A stretch of DNA of 30,118 nt from an uncultured Acetatifactor sp. Lineage in GTDB: Bacteria > Bacillota > Clostridia > Lachnospirales > Lachnospiraceae. The notes under the pieces are model-generated. The model worked only from the letters and a program-made list of their open reading frames with translations, did not search any database and was not told the DNA's origin. The translations under genes were made by a program, and so were the position numbers. Location: positions 1-30,118 of the forward strand of contig CAJTOJ010000038.1 of assembly GCA_910577665.1 (NCBI GenBank), given 5' to 3'. Positions 7,980 through 16,848 of this stretch are shown in pieces (position 1 is the first letter of the stretch; each line of letters starts with the position of its first letter).

Positions 7980-8921
7980 ATGAGAGTGGAAATGGACAGA
8001 GAGAGGGAAATGGAAAAGGGAAAAGAGAGGGAAAAGGAGAAAACAAACAGGAACCTGATGGGACTGATTAGAAGGGTTCATGGACTGGTGGAAAATCCGG
8101 ACATTGAGAAACAGCGTCACTCCCAGGATCAGATCGGTGCGATCCTGGGCAATACCCGGGACATCTGTTACCGGGAGGCTGATGTGGACGGAATGTATGG
8201 GGAATGGGTGGGGGTGAACCGTGCCCACATGAAAAAGTATGTGATCCTGCACTGCCACGGGGGTGGTTATTCCACGGGGAGCAGCCTGTACGCCAGGACG
8301 CTGACCTCCAAGCTTGCGGCCACCACTTCCATGGATGTATTCTGCTTTGACTACCGTCTGGCCCCGGAACATCCGTATCCTGCGGCCCTGGAGGATGCCA
8401 TGAAGGCATGGAACTATCTGATGCTGCTGGGATATGGCGCAAGGGATGTGATCCTTACAGGGGATTCCGCCGGAGGAAACCTGGTCCTTGCGCTGACCTT
8501 GAAGCTACGGCAGGAAGGCCGCATCCTGCCCAGAGGGCTGGTGCTGATGTCCCCCTGGACGGACCTGACCAGCTCGGGAGAGTCTTTTCTGGAGAAGGCA
8601 CAGGTGGATCCGGTCCTAAGCAGGGAGTATATCGACAGGATGACCCAGGCTTATGTGGCCGGGCAGAGCCTGGTGGATCCGTTTATCTCCCCGCTATATG
8701 GGAATTTCAGAGGGTTCCCGCCCACCTATATCCAGGTGGGGGAGAATGAGATCCTGCTCAGCGATTCCCTGCGGCTGCACCAGGTGTTCGTGGAAGAGAA
8801 TGTGTCTGTACGACTGGATGTGTATCCGGGGATGTGGCATGTATTCCAGATGTCGCCGGTGAAGGCAGCAAGGGAGGCCATGGACAGGAATGCGGAATTT
8901 ATCTATGATATCTGCCGTTAA
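7980..8921 (+). CDS. Alpha/beta hydrolase, HSL (acetyl esterase) family
   Basis: Carboxylesterase of the hormone-sensitive-lipase family, 313 residues. The oxyanion-hole motif HGGG is at residues 93-96, the nucleophile elbow GDSAGG at 161-166 (catalytic Ser163), and the C-terminal GMWHVF contains the catalytic His near residue 287, with a conserved Asp in the preceding EILLSDS region. The DYRLAPEHPYPAALED block is diagnostic for this family. The ATG at 7980 is chosen because AAGG lies 9 bases before it; a GTG at 7920 would add 20 basic residues but has no good ribosome site. The N-terminus is very rich in Arg, Glu and Lys. It is the third gene of the acyltransferase/DUF6320 cluster and probably cleaves a short-chain ester related to what the acyltransferase makes. 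Confidence 0.88.
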   Translation: MRVEMDREREMEKGKEREKEKTNRNLMGLIRRVHGLVENPDIEKQRHSQDQIGAILGNTRDICYREADVDGMYGEWVGVNRAHMKKYVILHCHGGGYSTGSSLYARTLTSKLAATTSMDVFCFDYRLAPEHPYPAALEDAMKAWNYLMLLGYGARDVILTGDSAGGNLVLALTLKLRQEGRILPRGLVLMSPWTDLTSSGESFLEKAQVDPVLSREYIDRMTQAYVAGQSLVDPFISPLYGNFRGFPPTYIQVGENEILLSDSLRLHQVFVEENVSVRLDVYPGMWHVFQMSPVKAAREAMDRNAEFIYDICR

Positions 8922-8990
8922 AAAAGAAGGAATCTATCTTCTGGTGCAGAATATTATGGTTAGGAGAATGTCTTCTTAAATTAACTGGTA

Positions 8991-9006
8991 TGCCCGCCTA
9001 AGCGGG
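8991..9006 (+). other. Small hairpin just before the dgt ribosome site
   Basis: GCCCGC and GCGGGT form a short stem with a four-base loop (CTAA), ending 5 bases before the G-rich Shine-Dalgarno of the next gene. It may be the base of a 5' leader structure; there is no T tract. Confidence 0.3.
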
Positions 9007-9021
9007 TGCAGGGGGATAGGC

Positions 9022-10026
9022 ATGACAATCAGAGAAAGCTTGGAGACGTGGGAGAGAGACTATTTAAGCCCTTATGCAGCATTGAGTGTGAACTCAAAAG
9101 GGCGCGTGAAGCCAGAGGAACAGTGTGACATCCGGCCTGTTTTCCAGCGGGACCGGGACAGGATCATACATTGTAAGGCCTTTCGCAGGCTCAAGGACAA
9201 GACCCAGGTGTTCCTCACACCGGAGGGGGATCAATACAGGACCCGGCTGACCCACACCCTGGAGGTGTCCCAGAATGCCCGGACCATTGCCAAGGCGTTG
9301 AAGCTGAATGAGGAGCTGGTGGAAGCCATAGCCCTGGGCCATGACCTGGGCCATACGCCTTTTGGCCATGCAGGGGAACGGGCCTTGAACCGGATCTGTC
9401 CCCTGGGTTTTGTGCACAGTGAGCAGAGTGTACGCACGGTGGACAGACTGGAGAAGCATGGGGCCGGGCTGAATCTGACTTTTGAGGTGCGTGACGGTAT
9501 CCTGAACCACCAGACCATCGGGAAGCCTCACACCCTGGAGGGGAAAGTGGTACGGCTTTCGGACAAGATTGCCTATATCCACCATGATATGGATGATGCA
9601 GTGCGGGGCGGTATCCTGCGGGAATCGGATGTGCCAAAGGAGATCCGGGAGGTCATCGGCAGCACCACGGGGGAGCGCCTGGATCATTTTATCCATGACA
9701 TTGTCACGGCCAGCATTGGGAAGAATGATATCTGTATGTCCGGGCCAGTGGAGACTGCCATGAAGAAGATGCGGCAGTTCATGTTTGACAAGGTGTATGA
9801 GAATTCCCAGGCCAAAAGTGAGGAAAGTAAGGCAGAGATGCTGATGGAGACATTGTATACTTATTACATGAAGCATGTGGACAGTCTGCCAGAGGAATTT
9901 ATCAACCTGCTGTCAGAGGGAGAGAGAAAGGAACGGGTGGTCTGCGATTATGTGGGTGCCATGTCGGACCGGTATGCCATTTCGGTCTATGAGGAGATCT
10001 TCATTCCCAAATCATGGACCATATAG
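9022..10026 (+). CDS. dgt: Deoxyguanosinetriphosphate triphosphohydrolase-like protein
   Basis: HD-domain dNTP triphosphohydrolase, which splits dNTPs to the nucleoside and triphosphate and so helps balance nucleotide pools. The 334-residue length fits the short bacterial form. The metal-binding HD residues are visible: H78 in RLTHTLEV, H107-D108 in ALGHDLGHTPFGH, and the later LSDKIAYIHHDMDDA block with the third Asp. The ATG at 9022 is preceded by GGGGGA about 6 bases upstream. It is the first gene of a housekeeping run with dnaG and sigA; dgt immediately upstream of dnaG is a common order in Clostridia, which supports both the family call and joint expression. Confidence 0.93.
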   Translation: MTIRESLETWERDYLSPYAALSVNSKGRVKPEEQCDIRPVFQRDRDRIIHCKAFRRLKDKTQVFLTPEGDQYRTRLTHTLEVSQNARTIAKALKLNEELVEAIALGHDLGHTPFGHAGERALNRICPLGFVHSEQSVRTVDRLEKHGAGLNLTFEVRDGILNHQTIGKPHTLEGKVVRLSDKIAYIHHDMDDAVRGGILRESDVPKEIREVIGSTTGERLDHFIHDIVTASIGKNDICMSGPVETAMKKMRQFMFDKVYENSQAKSEESKAEMLMETLYTYYMKHVDSLPEEFINLLSEGERKERVVCDYVGAMSDRYAISVYEEIFIPKSWTI

Positions 10027-10124
10027 GTACATAACAAGGAAACCTTGCATAAAGTGACATCTTTCTGGCTCTGATCTGTCTGGTATGGGATACAAGGGAT
10101 ATTTTGTGAAGATGAGAGGTATGC

Positions 10125-11894
10125 ATGTACTATCCGGAAGAATTAGTGGAAGAAGTGAGAAGTAAAAATGATATTGTGGAAGTGATATCGGGGTATGTGA
10201 AGCTTCAGAGAAAGGGCAATAACCACTGGGGCTGCTGTCCTTTTCACAATGAGAAGACCCCGTCCTTCTCCGTGAACGGGCCGAAGCAGATGTACCATTG
10301 TTTTGGCTGCGGTGTCAGCGGCAATGTCTACACTTTTGTGATGAAATATGAGAACTACTCGTTCCCGGAGGCTGTGCGTTTCCTGGCAGGCCGGGCAGGG
10401 GTGCAGCTTCCGGAACTGGAATACACAGAGGAGATGCGCAGGAAGGAAGGCAGGCGGGCCAGGCTTCTGGAAGTGAACAGGGAAGCGGCCAAATTCTTCT
10501 ACTATCAGCTGCGCACGCCCAGGGGAGCCACCGGGTATCAGTATCTGCAGAAGCGCCAGCTCCTGGATGAGACCATACATAAGTTCGGTCTGGGGTACGC
10601 CGGGAAAAACGGGGAAGATCTGGTGAAGTATCTGCAGAAGAAAGGCTTTGAGGATGCCCTCATCAAGGAAGCGGGCCTGGCCAGCTTCTCGGAAAAGCGG
10701 GGGCTTGTGAGCCAGTTCTGGAACCGGGTCATGTTTCCCATCCAGGATGGCAATCACCGGGTCATCGGATTCGGTGGCAGGGTCATGGGGGAGGGGGAAC
10801 CCAAATATCTGAATTCCCCGGAAACCCCGGTTTTTGACAAGCGCAGGAACCTGTATGGTTTGAATTTCGCCAGAACGGCTAGAAGCGGCAATATCATCCT
10901 CTGCGAGGGGTATATGGATGTGATCGCCATGCACCAGGCGGGCTTCCAGCAGGCGGTGGCATCCCTGGGTACGGCATTCACCCTGGAACAGGCGGGACTT
11001 CTGCGCCGGTATACGGAGAATGTGCTGCTGGCCTATGACAGTGATGGTGCGGGGGTGAAGGCGGCACTCAGGGGGATCGGTATCCTGCGGGAGGCCGGAC
11101 TTACGGGCAAGGTCATCAATATGAAGCCCTACAAGGATCCGGATGAATTCATGAAAGCCCTGGGCAGGGAGGCTTTCCAGGAGCGGATCGACCAGGCGGA
11201 GAACAGCTTCTTCTTCGAGATCCGCGTACTGGAGGGCCAGTATGATATGACGGATCCCGAGCAGAAGACCCGTTTCCATCGGGAGATCGCCAAGAAGCTC
11301 TGTGCATTTTCGGAGGATGTGGAACGGGAGAATTACCTGCAGGCAGTGGCGGATAAGTACTTTATCGGGGCGGAGAACCTGCGCAGGCTGGTGGTCTCCT
11401 ACGCATCCAGGACGGGTCTGGCAAAGCCGGTGGAGAGACCGAAATCCGGGATCCGGCAGAAGCATTCTCCGGAGGAGAGTGCCAGAAGATCCCAGAGACT
11501 GCTGGTCACCTGGATCACGGACGAGCCTGCCATCTATGAGAAGATCCGGCAATACATATCTACAGAGGATTTTACAGAGGAACTGTACCGGAAAGTGGCG
11601 GGAAAGTTGTTCGAACAGCTGGAGCAGGGGCAATTCCAGCCTGCAGGCATTATCAGCATGTTCGAGGATGAGGAGGAGCAAAAGCAGGCAGCGGAGCTTT
11701 TCCACACCAGTCTGCCAAAGCTACAGACCGGGCAGGAGAAGGAGAAAGCCCTGCACGATATCCTGATGGCAGTAAAGAAGAACCGGTATGAATATGATAC
11801 CGCAAATATGGGAACGGATATGGGTGCATTGAACCGTGTAATAGAAGGCAAGAGGGCGTTGGAGGAACTGGCGAAAACGCATATTTCCCTGTAG
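10125..11894 (+). CDS. dnaG: DNA primase
   Basis: Primase that makes RNA primers at the replication fork, 589 residues. The N-terminal CHC2 zinc-binding domain is seen with C38, H41, C59 and C62 (CPFHNEKTPSFSV ... YHCFGCG). The TOPRIM catalytic domain follows: the RNA polymerase core block (GGRVMGEGEPKYLNSPETPVF), ILCEGYMDVIAMHQAG around residue 260, and AYDSDGAG around residue 305. The C-terminal about 150 residues are helical and fit the DnaB-interacting domain, here rather divergent as is usual. It lies between dgt and sigA, the conserved macromolecular-synthesis arrangement. Confidence 0.97.
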   Translation: MYYPEELVEEVRSKNDIVEVISGYVKLQRKGNNHWGCCPFHNEKTPSFSVNGPKQMYHCFGCGVSGNVYTFVMKYENYSFPEAVRFLAGRAGVQLPELEYTEEMRRKEGRRARLLEVNREAAKFFYYQLRTPRGATGYQYLQKRQLLDETIHKFGLGYAGKNGEDLVKYLQKKGFEDALIKEAGLASFSEKRGLVSQFWNRVMFPIQDGNHRVIGFGGRVMGEGEPKYLNSPETPVFDKRRNLYGLNFARTARSGNIILCEGYMDVIAMHQAGFQQAVASLGTAFTLEQAGLLRRYTENVLLAYDSDGAGVKAALRGIGILREAGLTGKVINMKPYKDPDEFMKALGREAFQERIDQAENSFFFEIRVLEGQYDMTDPEQKTRFHREIAKKLCAFSEDVERENYLQAVADKYFIGAENLRRLVVSYASRTGLAKPVERPKSGIRQKHSPEESARRSQRLLVTWITDEPAIYEKIRQYISTEDFTEELYRKVAGKLFEQLEQGQFQPAGIISMFEDEEEQKQAAELFHTSLPKLQTGQEKEKALHDILMAVKKNRYEYDTANMGTDMGALNRVIEGKRALEELAKTHISL

Positions 11895-11915
11895 TCCGGG
11901 GTAAACTGAAAAGAC

Positions 11916-11930
11916 AGGGAAGCATTCCCT
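11916..11930 (+). other. Hairpin between dnaG and sigA
   Basis: A perfect AGGGAA / TTCCCT stem with a three-base loop sits immediately before the sigA ribosome-binding region. There is no T tract. It may be an mRNA processing or stabilising element separating primase and sigma-factor expression; in E. coli the same junction is cleaved by RNase E, so the position is suggestive. Confidence 0.35.
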
Positions 11931-11952
11931 AAGGAAGGATGGAAATACTACA

Positions 11953-13062
11953 ATGGATGAAAACACACAGGCAAAATTTGACGAGAAAATCAAAGAACTG
12001 TTAAATGTGGCCAAAAAGAAGAAGAACATGCTGGAGTACCAGGAGATCAGCGAGTTCTTCGCGGACATGCCTCTGGAAGAGGAACAGTTTGAGAAGATCC
12101 TGGAGGTGCTGGATCAGAACAATGTGGATGTACTGCGCATCACGGAAGATGATGTGGATGATGAGGAGATCATTCTCACAGAGGAGGATGATGTAGATGT
12201 GGAGAACCTGGATCTGTCCATTCCGGACAGCATCAGCATTGAGGATCCTGTCCGCATGTACCTGAAAGAAATCGGCAAAGTCCCCCTGTTGTCCGCTGAG
12301 GAGGAGATCGAGCTGGCCAAGCGGATGGAACTGGGGGATGAAGAGGCCAAAAAGAGGCTGGCAGAAGCGAACTTACGTCTGGTGGTCAGCATTGCCAAGC
12401 GCTATGTGGGGCGGGGCATGTTGTTCCTGGATCTGATCCAGGAGGGGAACCTGGGACTGATCAAGGCTGTGGAGAAATTTGACTACCGCAAGGGGTATAA
12501 GTTTTCCACTTATGCCACCTGGTGGATCCGCCAGGCCATCACCAGGGCCATAGCGGACCAGGCCCGGACCATCCGGATTCCGGTGCATATGGTGGAGACC
12601 ATCAATAAGCTGATCCGGGTCAGCCGCCAGCTACTCCAGGAACTGGGCAGGGAACCTTCACCGGAAGAGATTGCAGAGGAGATGAATATGCCTGTGGACA
12701 GGGTGCGGGAGATTCTGAAGATCAGTCAGGAGCCTGTGTCCCTGGAGACTCCCATTGGGGAAGAGGAGGACAGCCATCTGGGGGATTTCCTGCCAGATGA
12801 CAATGTGCCGGTACCTGCGGATGCAGCGGCGTTTACCTTGCTGAAGGAGCAGCTGGTGGAAGTACTCAGTACTTTGACAGAGAGGGAACAGAAAGTATTG
12901 CGACTGCGGTTTGGACTGGATGACGGCAGGGCGCGTACCCTGGAGGAAGTGGGTAAGGAGTTCAACGTGACCAGGGAGCGTATCCGCCAGATTGAGGCCA
13001 AGGCCCTGCGTAAACTCCGTCATCCCAGCCGTAGCAGGAAGCTGAAGGATTATCTGGACTGA
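11953..13062 (+). CDS. rpoD: RNA polymerase primary sigma factor SigA (RpoD)
   Basis: Housekeeping sigma-70 factor, 369 residues. An acidic region 1.1 (about residues 1-95) is followed by region 1.2 (DPVRMYLKEIGKVPLLSAEEE), region 2 with the -10 recognition helix (GLIKAVEKFDYRKGYKFSTYATWWIRQAI), region 3, and region 4 with the -35 helix-turn-helix (LEEVGKEFNVTRERIRQIEAKALRKLRHP), ending in the typical KLKDYLD tail. The length and region 1.1 mark it as the primary sigma factor rather than an alternative one. It follows dnaG by 58 bases. The good TTGACA/TATAAT-like promoters elsewhere in the window fit this factor. Confidence 0.98.
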   Translation: MDENTQAKFDEKIKELLNVAKKKKNMLEYQEISEFFADMPLEEEQFEKILEVLDQNNVDVLRITEDDVDDEEIILTEEDDVDVENLDLSIPDSISIEDPVRMYLKEIGKVPLLSAEEEIELAKRMELGDEEAKKRLAEANLRLVVSIAKRYVGRGMLFLDLIQEGNLGLIKAVEKFDYRKGYKFSTYATWWIRQAITRAIADQARTIRIPVHMVETINKLIRVSRQLLQELGREPSPEEIAEEMNMPVDRVREILKISQEPVSLETPIGEEEDSHLGDFLPDDNVPVPADAAAFTLLKEQLVEVLSTLTEREQKVLRLRFGLDDGRARTLEEVGKEFNVTRERIRQIEAKALRKLRHPSRSRKLKDYLD

Positions 13063-13097
13063 ATATAGATACGGGATGGAAGACTGGGATAAAAGGG

Positions 13098-13841
13098 ATG
13101 TGGGTGAAAGGGATGGGAAAAGGAAAAGTGATTCTCTCCAGAAGGCTTCAGATGCTGGCTGATATGGTGACACCGGGCAGCAGGGTGGCTGATGTGGGCT
13201 GTGACCATGGTTTCCTCTCCATCTATCTGGTGCAGGCAGGGGTGGCCTGCAGGGTGCTTGCCATGGATGTACGGGAAGGACCTTTACAGGCAGCCAGGGA
13301 ACATATCAGGGTCTATGGGCTGGAGGCATACATAGAGACCAGGCTGTCAGACGGCCTGGGAGCCTGTAAGGCAGGAGAAGTGGACAGTATGGTCTGCGCT
13401 GGCATGGGAGGACGGCTTATGGAGCGGATCCTCAGGCAGCACATGGAACAGGTGCGCGGGATGCGGGAGGTGATCCTGCAGCCCCAGTCAGAACTGGAGG
13501 AATTCCGCTGCTTTCTGCGCAGGGCCGGATTTGTCACAGGCAGGGAAGACATGGTGGCAGAAGGTGGGAAGTACTATCCGGCCATGCGGGTATCCTGGGG
13601 AGGGGAAGAGAAGACAGAAGGCGGTGTACAAGAGAACAGAAGGCTTCTGGACAGATTCGGAGAGGGATTGCTGCGGGACAGACATCCTGTGCTGGGACAG
13701 TACCTGGAGCAGCACAGGGTGGCACTTCTGGAACTCCAGGAGAAGCTTTCCCGGGAGAAGACCCTGAGGGCCGGAATGCGGCTGGAGGAGATCCGGGAAG
13801 AGCAGCAGGCAGTGGAGCAGGCGCTTTTGTATTATGTATAG
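13098..13841 (+). CDS. trmK: tRNA (adenine22-N1)-methyltransferase TrmK
   Basis: SAM-dependent enzyme that forms m1A22 in some bacterial tRNAs, 247 residues. After a short basic lead comes the ILSRRLQMLADMV helix, then the Rossmann SAM-binding motif (VADVGCDHGFLSIYL, residues 30-44), an acidic loop (AMDVREGPLQAA) and the family catalytic motif CAGMGGRLM near residue 105. The C-terminal third is a coiled-coil-like helical pair, as in B. subtilis YqfN. Start is uncertain: ATG 13098 or ATG 13113; neither has a well-spaced Shine-Dalgarno. trmK directly after sigA is the standard Firmicutes order. The NIF3/DUF34 gene that usually follows trmK is absent here; a nucleoside kinase takes that place. 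Confidence 0.93.
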   Translation: MWVKGMGKGKVILSRRLQMLADMVTPGSRVADVGCDHGFLSIYLVQAGVACRVLAMDVREGPLQAAREHIRVYGLEAYIETRLSDGLGACKAGEVDSMVCAGMGGRLMERILRQHMEQVRGMREVILQPQSELEEFRCFLRRAGFVTGREDMVAEGGKYYPAMRVSWGGEEKTEGGVQENRRLLDRFGEGLLRDRHPVLGQYLEQHRVALLELQEKLSREKTLRAGMRLEEIREEQQAVEQALLYYV

Positions 13842-13919
13842 ATTCATTGGACAGAAGACAGCACACATAAGAATGTATGTAAGCGTATAAAGGTGTGCAG
13901 GACAGAAAGGACAGACAGT

Positions 13920-15575
13920 ATGGTGAAGGTTACAATACAAGGGGAAATACATGAATATCCTCAGGGAACCACATTTGAGACCATTGCGGCAGACTGTCAG
14001 AAGGCGTACGACAGCATGATCGCTGTGGCCGTTGTAAATGGTAAGATCAGGGAATTGTTCAAGAAAGTGACTAAGGACTGCACATTGGACTTTTTCACTG
14101 TGCGGGATGATGTGGGGTACAAGACCTACTCCAGGACGGTGACAATGCTGTTTTTAAAAGGGATCCATGATCTGTATGGTGCCGGGGCGGCCCAGGAATG
14201 CCGGGTGGAATGTGCCATCGGTCACGGCATCTATATCAACCCCATGGGCAGCCTGCCGGCATCCGGTGAAAGTGCAGGGCAGATCAAAGCAAGGATGCAG
14301 GAGCTGGTAGAGGAGAAGGCAGTATTCCTGAAACGTTCCTATCCATTGGAGGAAGCCATGGAGCTGTTTTCCACTCATGGCATGACAGATAAGCTGAAGC
14401 TGTTCAGGTACCGCATGAGCTCCGCAGTGAACATATACGAGATAGAGGGGTATTTTGATTATTACTATGGTTATATGCTTCCCAACGCAGGATATGTAAA
14501 ATGGTTCGATGTGATCCCCTATGAGGAAGGCTTTATGCTGCTTTTGCCCACCAGGAAGAACCCCGGTATGGTGAATTCCTTTGCCGAGAGGAGAAAGCTG
14601 TTCGAGACCCTGGAGAGTTCCGGGGACTGGGGAAGGCAGGCAGCAATTGAGACTGTGGGAGATCTCAATGACCAGATCTGCAATGGCTCCATGAGTGAGC
14701 TGATCCTGGTACAGGAGGCCCAGCAGGAGCGGAAGATTGGGGAGATTGCCAAGGAGATCGTAAACCGGGGCAACGTGAAATTTGTGATGATCGCGGGTCC
14801 ATCCTCCTCCGGGAAGACCAGCTTCTCCCACCGGTTGTCCATTCAGCTGCGTACCCTTGGCAAGGTGCCACACCCAATTGCTCTGGATGACTATTTTGTA
14901 GACCGAGAGTTCACACCCAGGGATGAGAAGGGCGACTACAATTTTGAATGCCTGGAAGCCATTGATGTGAAGAAGTTCAACGAGGACATGACAAAACTCC
15001 TGGCCGGAGAGCGGGTAGAGCTTCCAAGCTTTAATTTCAAGACAGGAAAGCGGGAATACAGGGGTAATTACAGGCAGCTTGGAGCAGAGGATATCCTGGT
15101 CATCGAGGGGATCCATGGACTGAATGAGAAGATGTCCTATGCCCTTCCCGATGAGAGCAAGTTCAAGATCTACATCAGTGCCTTGACGGCGTTGAACATA
15201 GACCGGCACAACCGGATCCCCACCACGGACGGCAGGCTCCTTAGAAGGATGGTGCGGGATGCCAGGACCCGTGGATCCAGCGCCCAGCGGACGATCCAGA
15301 TGTGGCCCTCTGTGCGCAGGGGGGAGGAGGAGAATATCTTCCCTTTCCAGGAGGAGGCAGATGCCATGTTCAACTCCGCGCTGATCTATGAACTGGCGGT
15401 GCTGAAGTCTTTTGCAGAGCCGCTTTTGTTCCAGATTCCCAAGGAGGCACCGGAGTATCATGAGGCTAAGCGGCTGCTGAAGTTCTTGAATTATTTCCTA
15501 AGTGTGCCCAGTGAGAGCCTGCCCAATAATTCCATCTGCAGGGAGTTTGTGGGGGGAAGTTGTTTCAATGTCTGA
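13920..15575 (+). CDS. TGS-domain nucleoside (uridine kinase-like) kinase
   Basis: Predicted phosphoribulokinase/uridine kinase-family enzyme with a tRNA-synthetase-like front half, 551 residues. Residues 1-60 form a TGS-like beta-grasp domain (MVKVTIQGEIHEYP...). Residues about 65-230 resemble the second additional domain of threonyl-tRNA synthetase, including the GHGIYINPMG stretch. The kinase domain starts with the P-loop GPSSSGKT (293-300) and continues with ALDDYFVDRE and the VIEGIHGLNE Walker B-like block. It most likely phosphorylates uridine/cytidine or a related nucleoside. The ATG at 13920 has AAAGGA 8 bases upstream and gives the family N-terminus, so it is preferred to the GTG at 13893. 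It follows trmK by 78 bases and ends at a strong terminator, making it the last gene of the housekeeping run. Confidence 0.9.
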   Translation: MVKVTIQGEIHEYPQGTTFETIAADCQKAYDSMIAVAVVNGKIRELFKKVTKDCTLDFFTVRDDVGYKTYSRTVTMLFLKGIHDLYGAGAAQECRVECAIGHGIYINPMGSLPASGESAGQIKARMQELVEEKAVFLKRSYPLEEAMELFSTHGMTDKLKLFRYRMSSAVNIYEIEGYFDYYYGYMLPNAGYVKWFDVIPYEEGFMLLLPTRKNPGMVNSFAERRKLFETLESSGDWGRQAAIETVGDLNDQICNGSMSELILVQEAQQERKIGEIAKEIVNRGNVKFVMIAGPSSSGKTSFSHRLSIQLRTLGKVPHPIALDDYFVDREFTPRDEKGDYNFECLEAIDVKKFNEDMTKLLAGERVELPSFNFKTGKREYRGNYRQLGAEDILVIEGIHGLNEKMSYALPDESKFKIYISALTALNIDRHNRIPTTDGRLLRRMVRDARTRGSSAQRTIQMWPSVRRGEEENIFPFQEEADAMFNSALIYELAVLKSFAEPLLFQIPKEAPEYHEAKRLLKFLNYFLSVPSESLPNNSICREFVGGSCFNV

Positions 15576-15675
15576 GGAACTGCTAAGAAGTGGCTTAAGG
15601 CCTGTTCTTTCATGGTTCCTGGGAAACGAAGTGTGAGAAAAAGTTCTAAGATGTCAGGAGGTGCAGTGCACACCG

Positions 15676-15707
15676 GGGGAGGGCGTTCAGACGGCTCTCC
15701 CCTTTTT
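15676..15707 (+). terminator. Intrinsic terminator after the nucleoside kinase
   Basis: A G/C-rich stem (GGGGAG / CTCCCC, extended by an inner GC pair) with a mid-sized loop is followed directly by five T residues. It separates the housekeeping run from the decayed regulatory cassette. Confidence 0.85.
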
Positions 15708-15738
15708 GGCAGAAAGCCACGGTATGGGGAGGATAGTT

Positions 15739-16252
15739 ATGCGGATTGTGCTGTGTGATGACGAGGCCAGGTACAGAAGCCAGATCCATGAAAGGATCTG
15801 GCTGGATGCCTTTGCACGGGACTATGAGGTGGAGGTGACAGAGTGCAGCAGCGGCGGGGAACTGCTGGAAGCACTGGATGGCGGGCTGTCTGCAGATGTG
15901 TTCTTCCCGGATATCCAGATGGAGCAGGGAGTGGATGAGGGGGATCCGGCTGGGCAAGGAGCTGCGCAGAAGGGGGCAGCAGGGACTGATCGTCTATGTG
16001 ACGGCCTATATGGATTATGTGCTCACAGGATATGAGGTGGGAGCCTTTAGGTATCTGCCAAAGGACAGACTGGACCAGATGCTGCCGAAGGTGCTGGAAG
16101 ATATCCGCAGGGAGCTTTCAGACAGTGGGTATGTGTTCCGCACAGGCGGTGAGGTGGTACGGGTGGACAGAAGGAAGATCCTGTATCTGGAGAGCAGGAT
16201 CCGGCAGCTGCACCTGGTAGCAGAAGACGGAGCCTATGACTATTACGGCTCC
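15739..16252 (+). pseudogene. Broken LytTR-family response regulator
   Basis: Remnant of an AgrA/LytR-type response regulator. The ATG at 15739 has GGGGAGG upstream and opens MRIVLCDDEARYRSQIHE, a standard receiver start; the phospho-acceptor segment reads FFPDIQMEQG, with Pro where Leu is usual. At the run of five G residues at 15939-15943 the frame is lost: with four G the protein continues VDEGIRLGKELRRRGQQGLIVYVTAYMDYVLTGYEVGAFRYLPK, the rest of a receiver. The second frame then runs into the first half of a LytTR DNA-binding domain (GEVVRVDRRKILYLESRIRQLHLVAEDGAYDYYGSM) and stops being LytTR-like near 16253, where it joins kinase sequence. A +1 G slippage plus a deletion therefore inactivate it. 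The frameshift alone could be a sequencing error; the fusion could not easily be. Confidence 0.85.
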
Positions 16253-16845
16253 ATGGTCTGGTACAGGAAAAAGAGGCTGACGCAGCTACAGCTGGAGTAT
16301 GCTGCAGGACAGAGACAGGAGAGGGCCGGATATCTGAGACAGGTGGAGGATCAGTACCAGCATACCAGGGAGCTGTGGCATGACCTTAAGAATCATATCA
16401 CATTGCTGCATATGCTTCTGTAGGAGGAAGAATACGGGAAAACGGCAGATTATCTTCTGGTATTCGTTGATGAGGTGGACGCCCTGGTCCTGCCTGCAAA
16501 AAGCGGCAACCTGACAGTGGATGCCCTGCTTGCAGATAAGGTGGCCAGGGCCAGAAGGACGGGGATTGCGGTGGAACTTATCCTGTGTGACCTGGAAGGA
16601 CTTCCTCTGAGACCGGATGAGATCTGTGGGCTGTTTGGAAAGCTGCTGGATAATGCCCTGGAGGCAAACAGCCGGGTCTGTGAGGGAAAGTTCCTGGCAG
16701 TAGAATGCAGGAGCCTGGAAGAATGCTATTACATCCAGGTGCGGAATGCCGTGTCCGCACAGGATCGGGGCAGTCTGCAGAGTCCGAAAAAAGACCGGAA
16801 AAACCAGGTGGGACACGGGCTTGGCCTGCGGAGTGCGGAGCGCGG
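16253..16845 (+). pseudogene. Truncated AgrC-like sensor histidine kinase
   Basis: Cytoplasmic part of a GHKL-type histidine kinase without its membrane sensor domain. A coiled-coil-like segment (KKRLTQLQLEYAAGQRQERAGYLRQVEDQY) leads to the H-box LWHDLKNHITLLHMLL, typical of AgrC/ComD kinases. An in-frame TAG at 16421-16423 interrupts it; the same frame then continues with a kinase-like EEEYGKTADYLLVFVDEVDAL, the N-box LLDNALEANSRV and the G-box GHGLGLRSAER. At about 16842 the frame changes in a threefold 7-bp repeat (GCGGAGT/GCGGAGC/GCGGAGC, 16828-16848) and ABC transporter sequence begins. Its start is fused to the LytTR remnant, which is best explained by one deletion covering the regulator's end and the kinase's sensor part. 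Confidence 0.85.
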
Positions 16846-16848
16846 AGC
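16828..16848 (+). repeat. Threefold 7-bp tandem repeat at a gene-remnant junction
   Basis: Three consecutive copies of GCGGAGY (T, C, C) lie exactly where the kinase frame ends and the ABC-transporter frame begins. Such a repeat can slip or serve as a deletion end point. Confidence 0.7.

Noticed and set aside
10143..11705. A 520-codon open frame on the minus strand opposite dnaG
   Set aside because: It is a shadow of the codon bias of dnaG, whose conserved motifs fill the plus strand; the antisense translation shows no recognisable domain.
14154..15461. A 435-codon minus-strand frame opposite the nucleoside kinase gene
   Set aside because: The plus strand carries a complete kinase with P-loop; the minus-strand product has shadow-like composition and no ribosome site was recognised.
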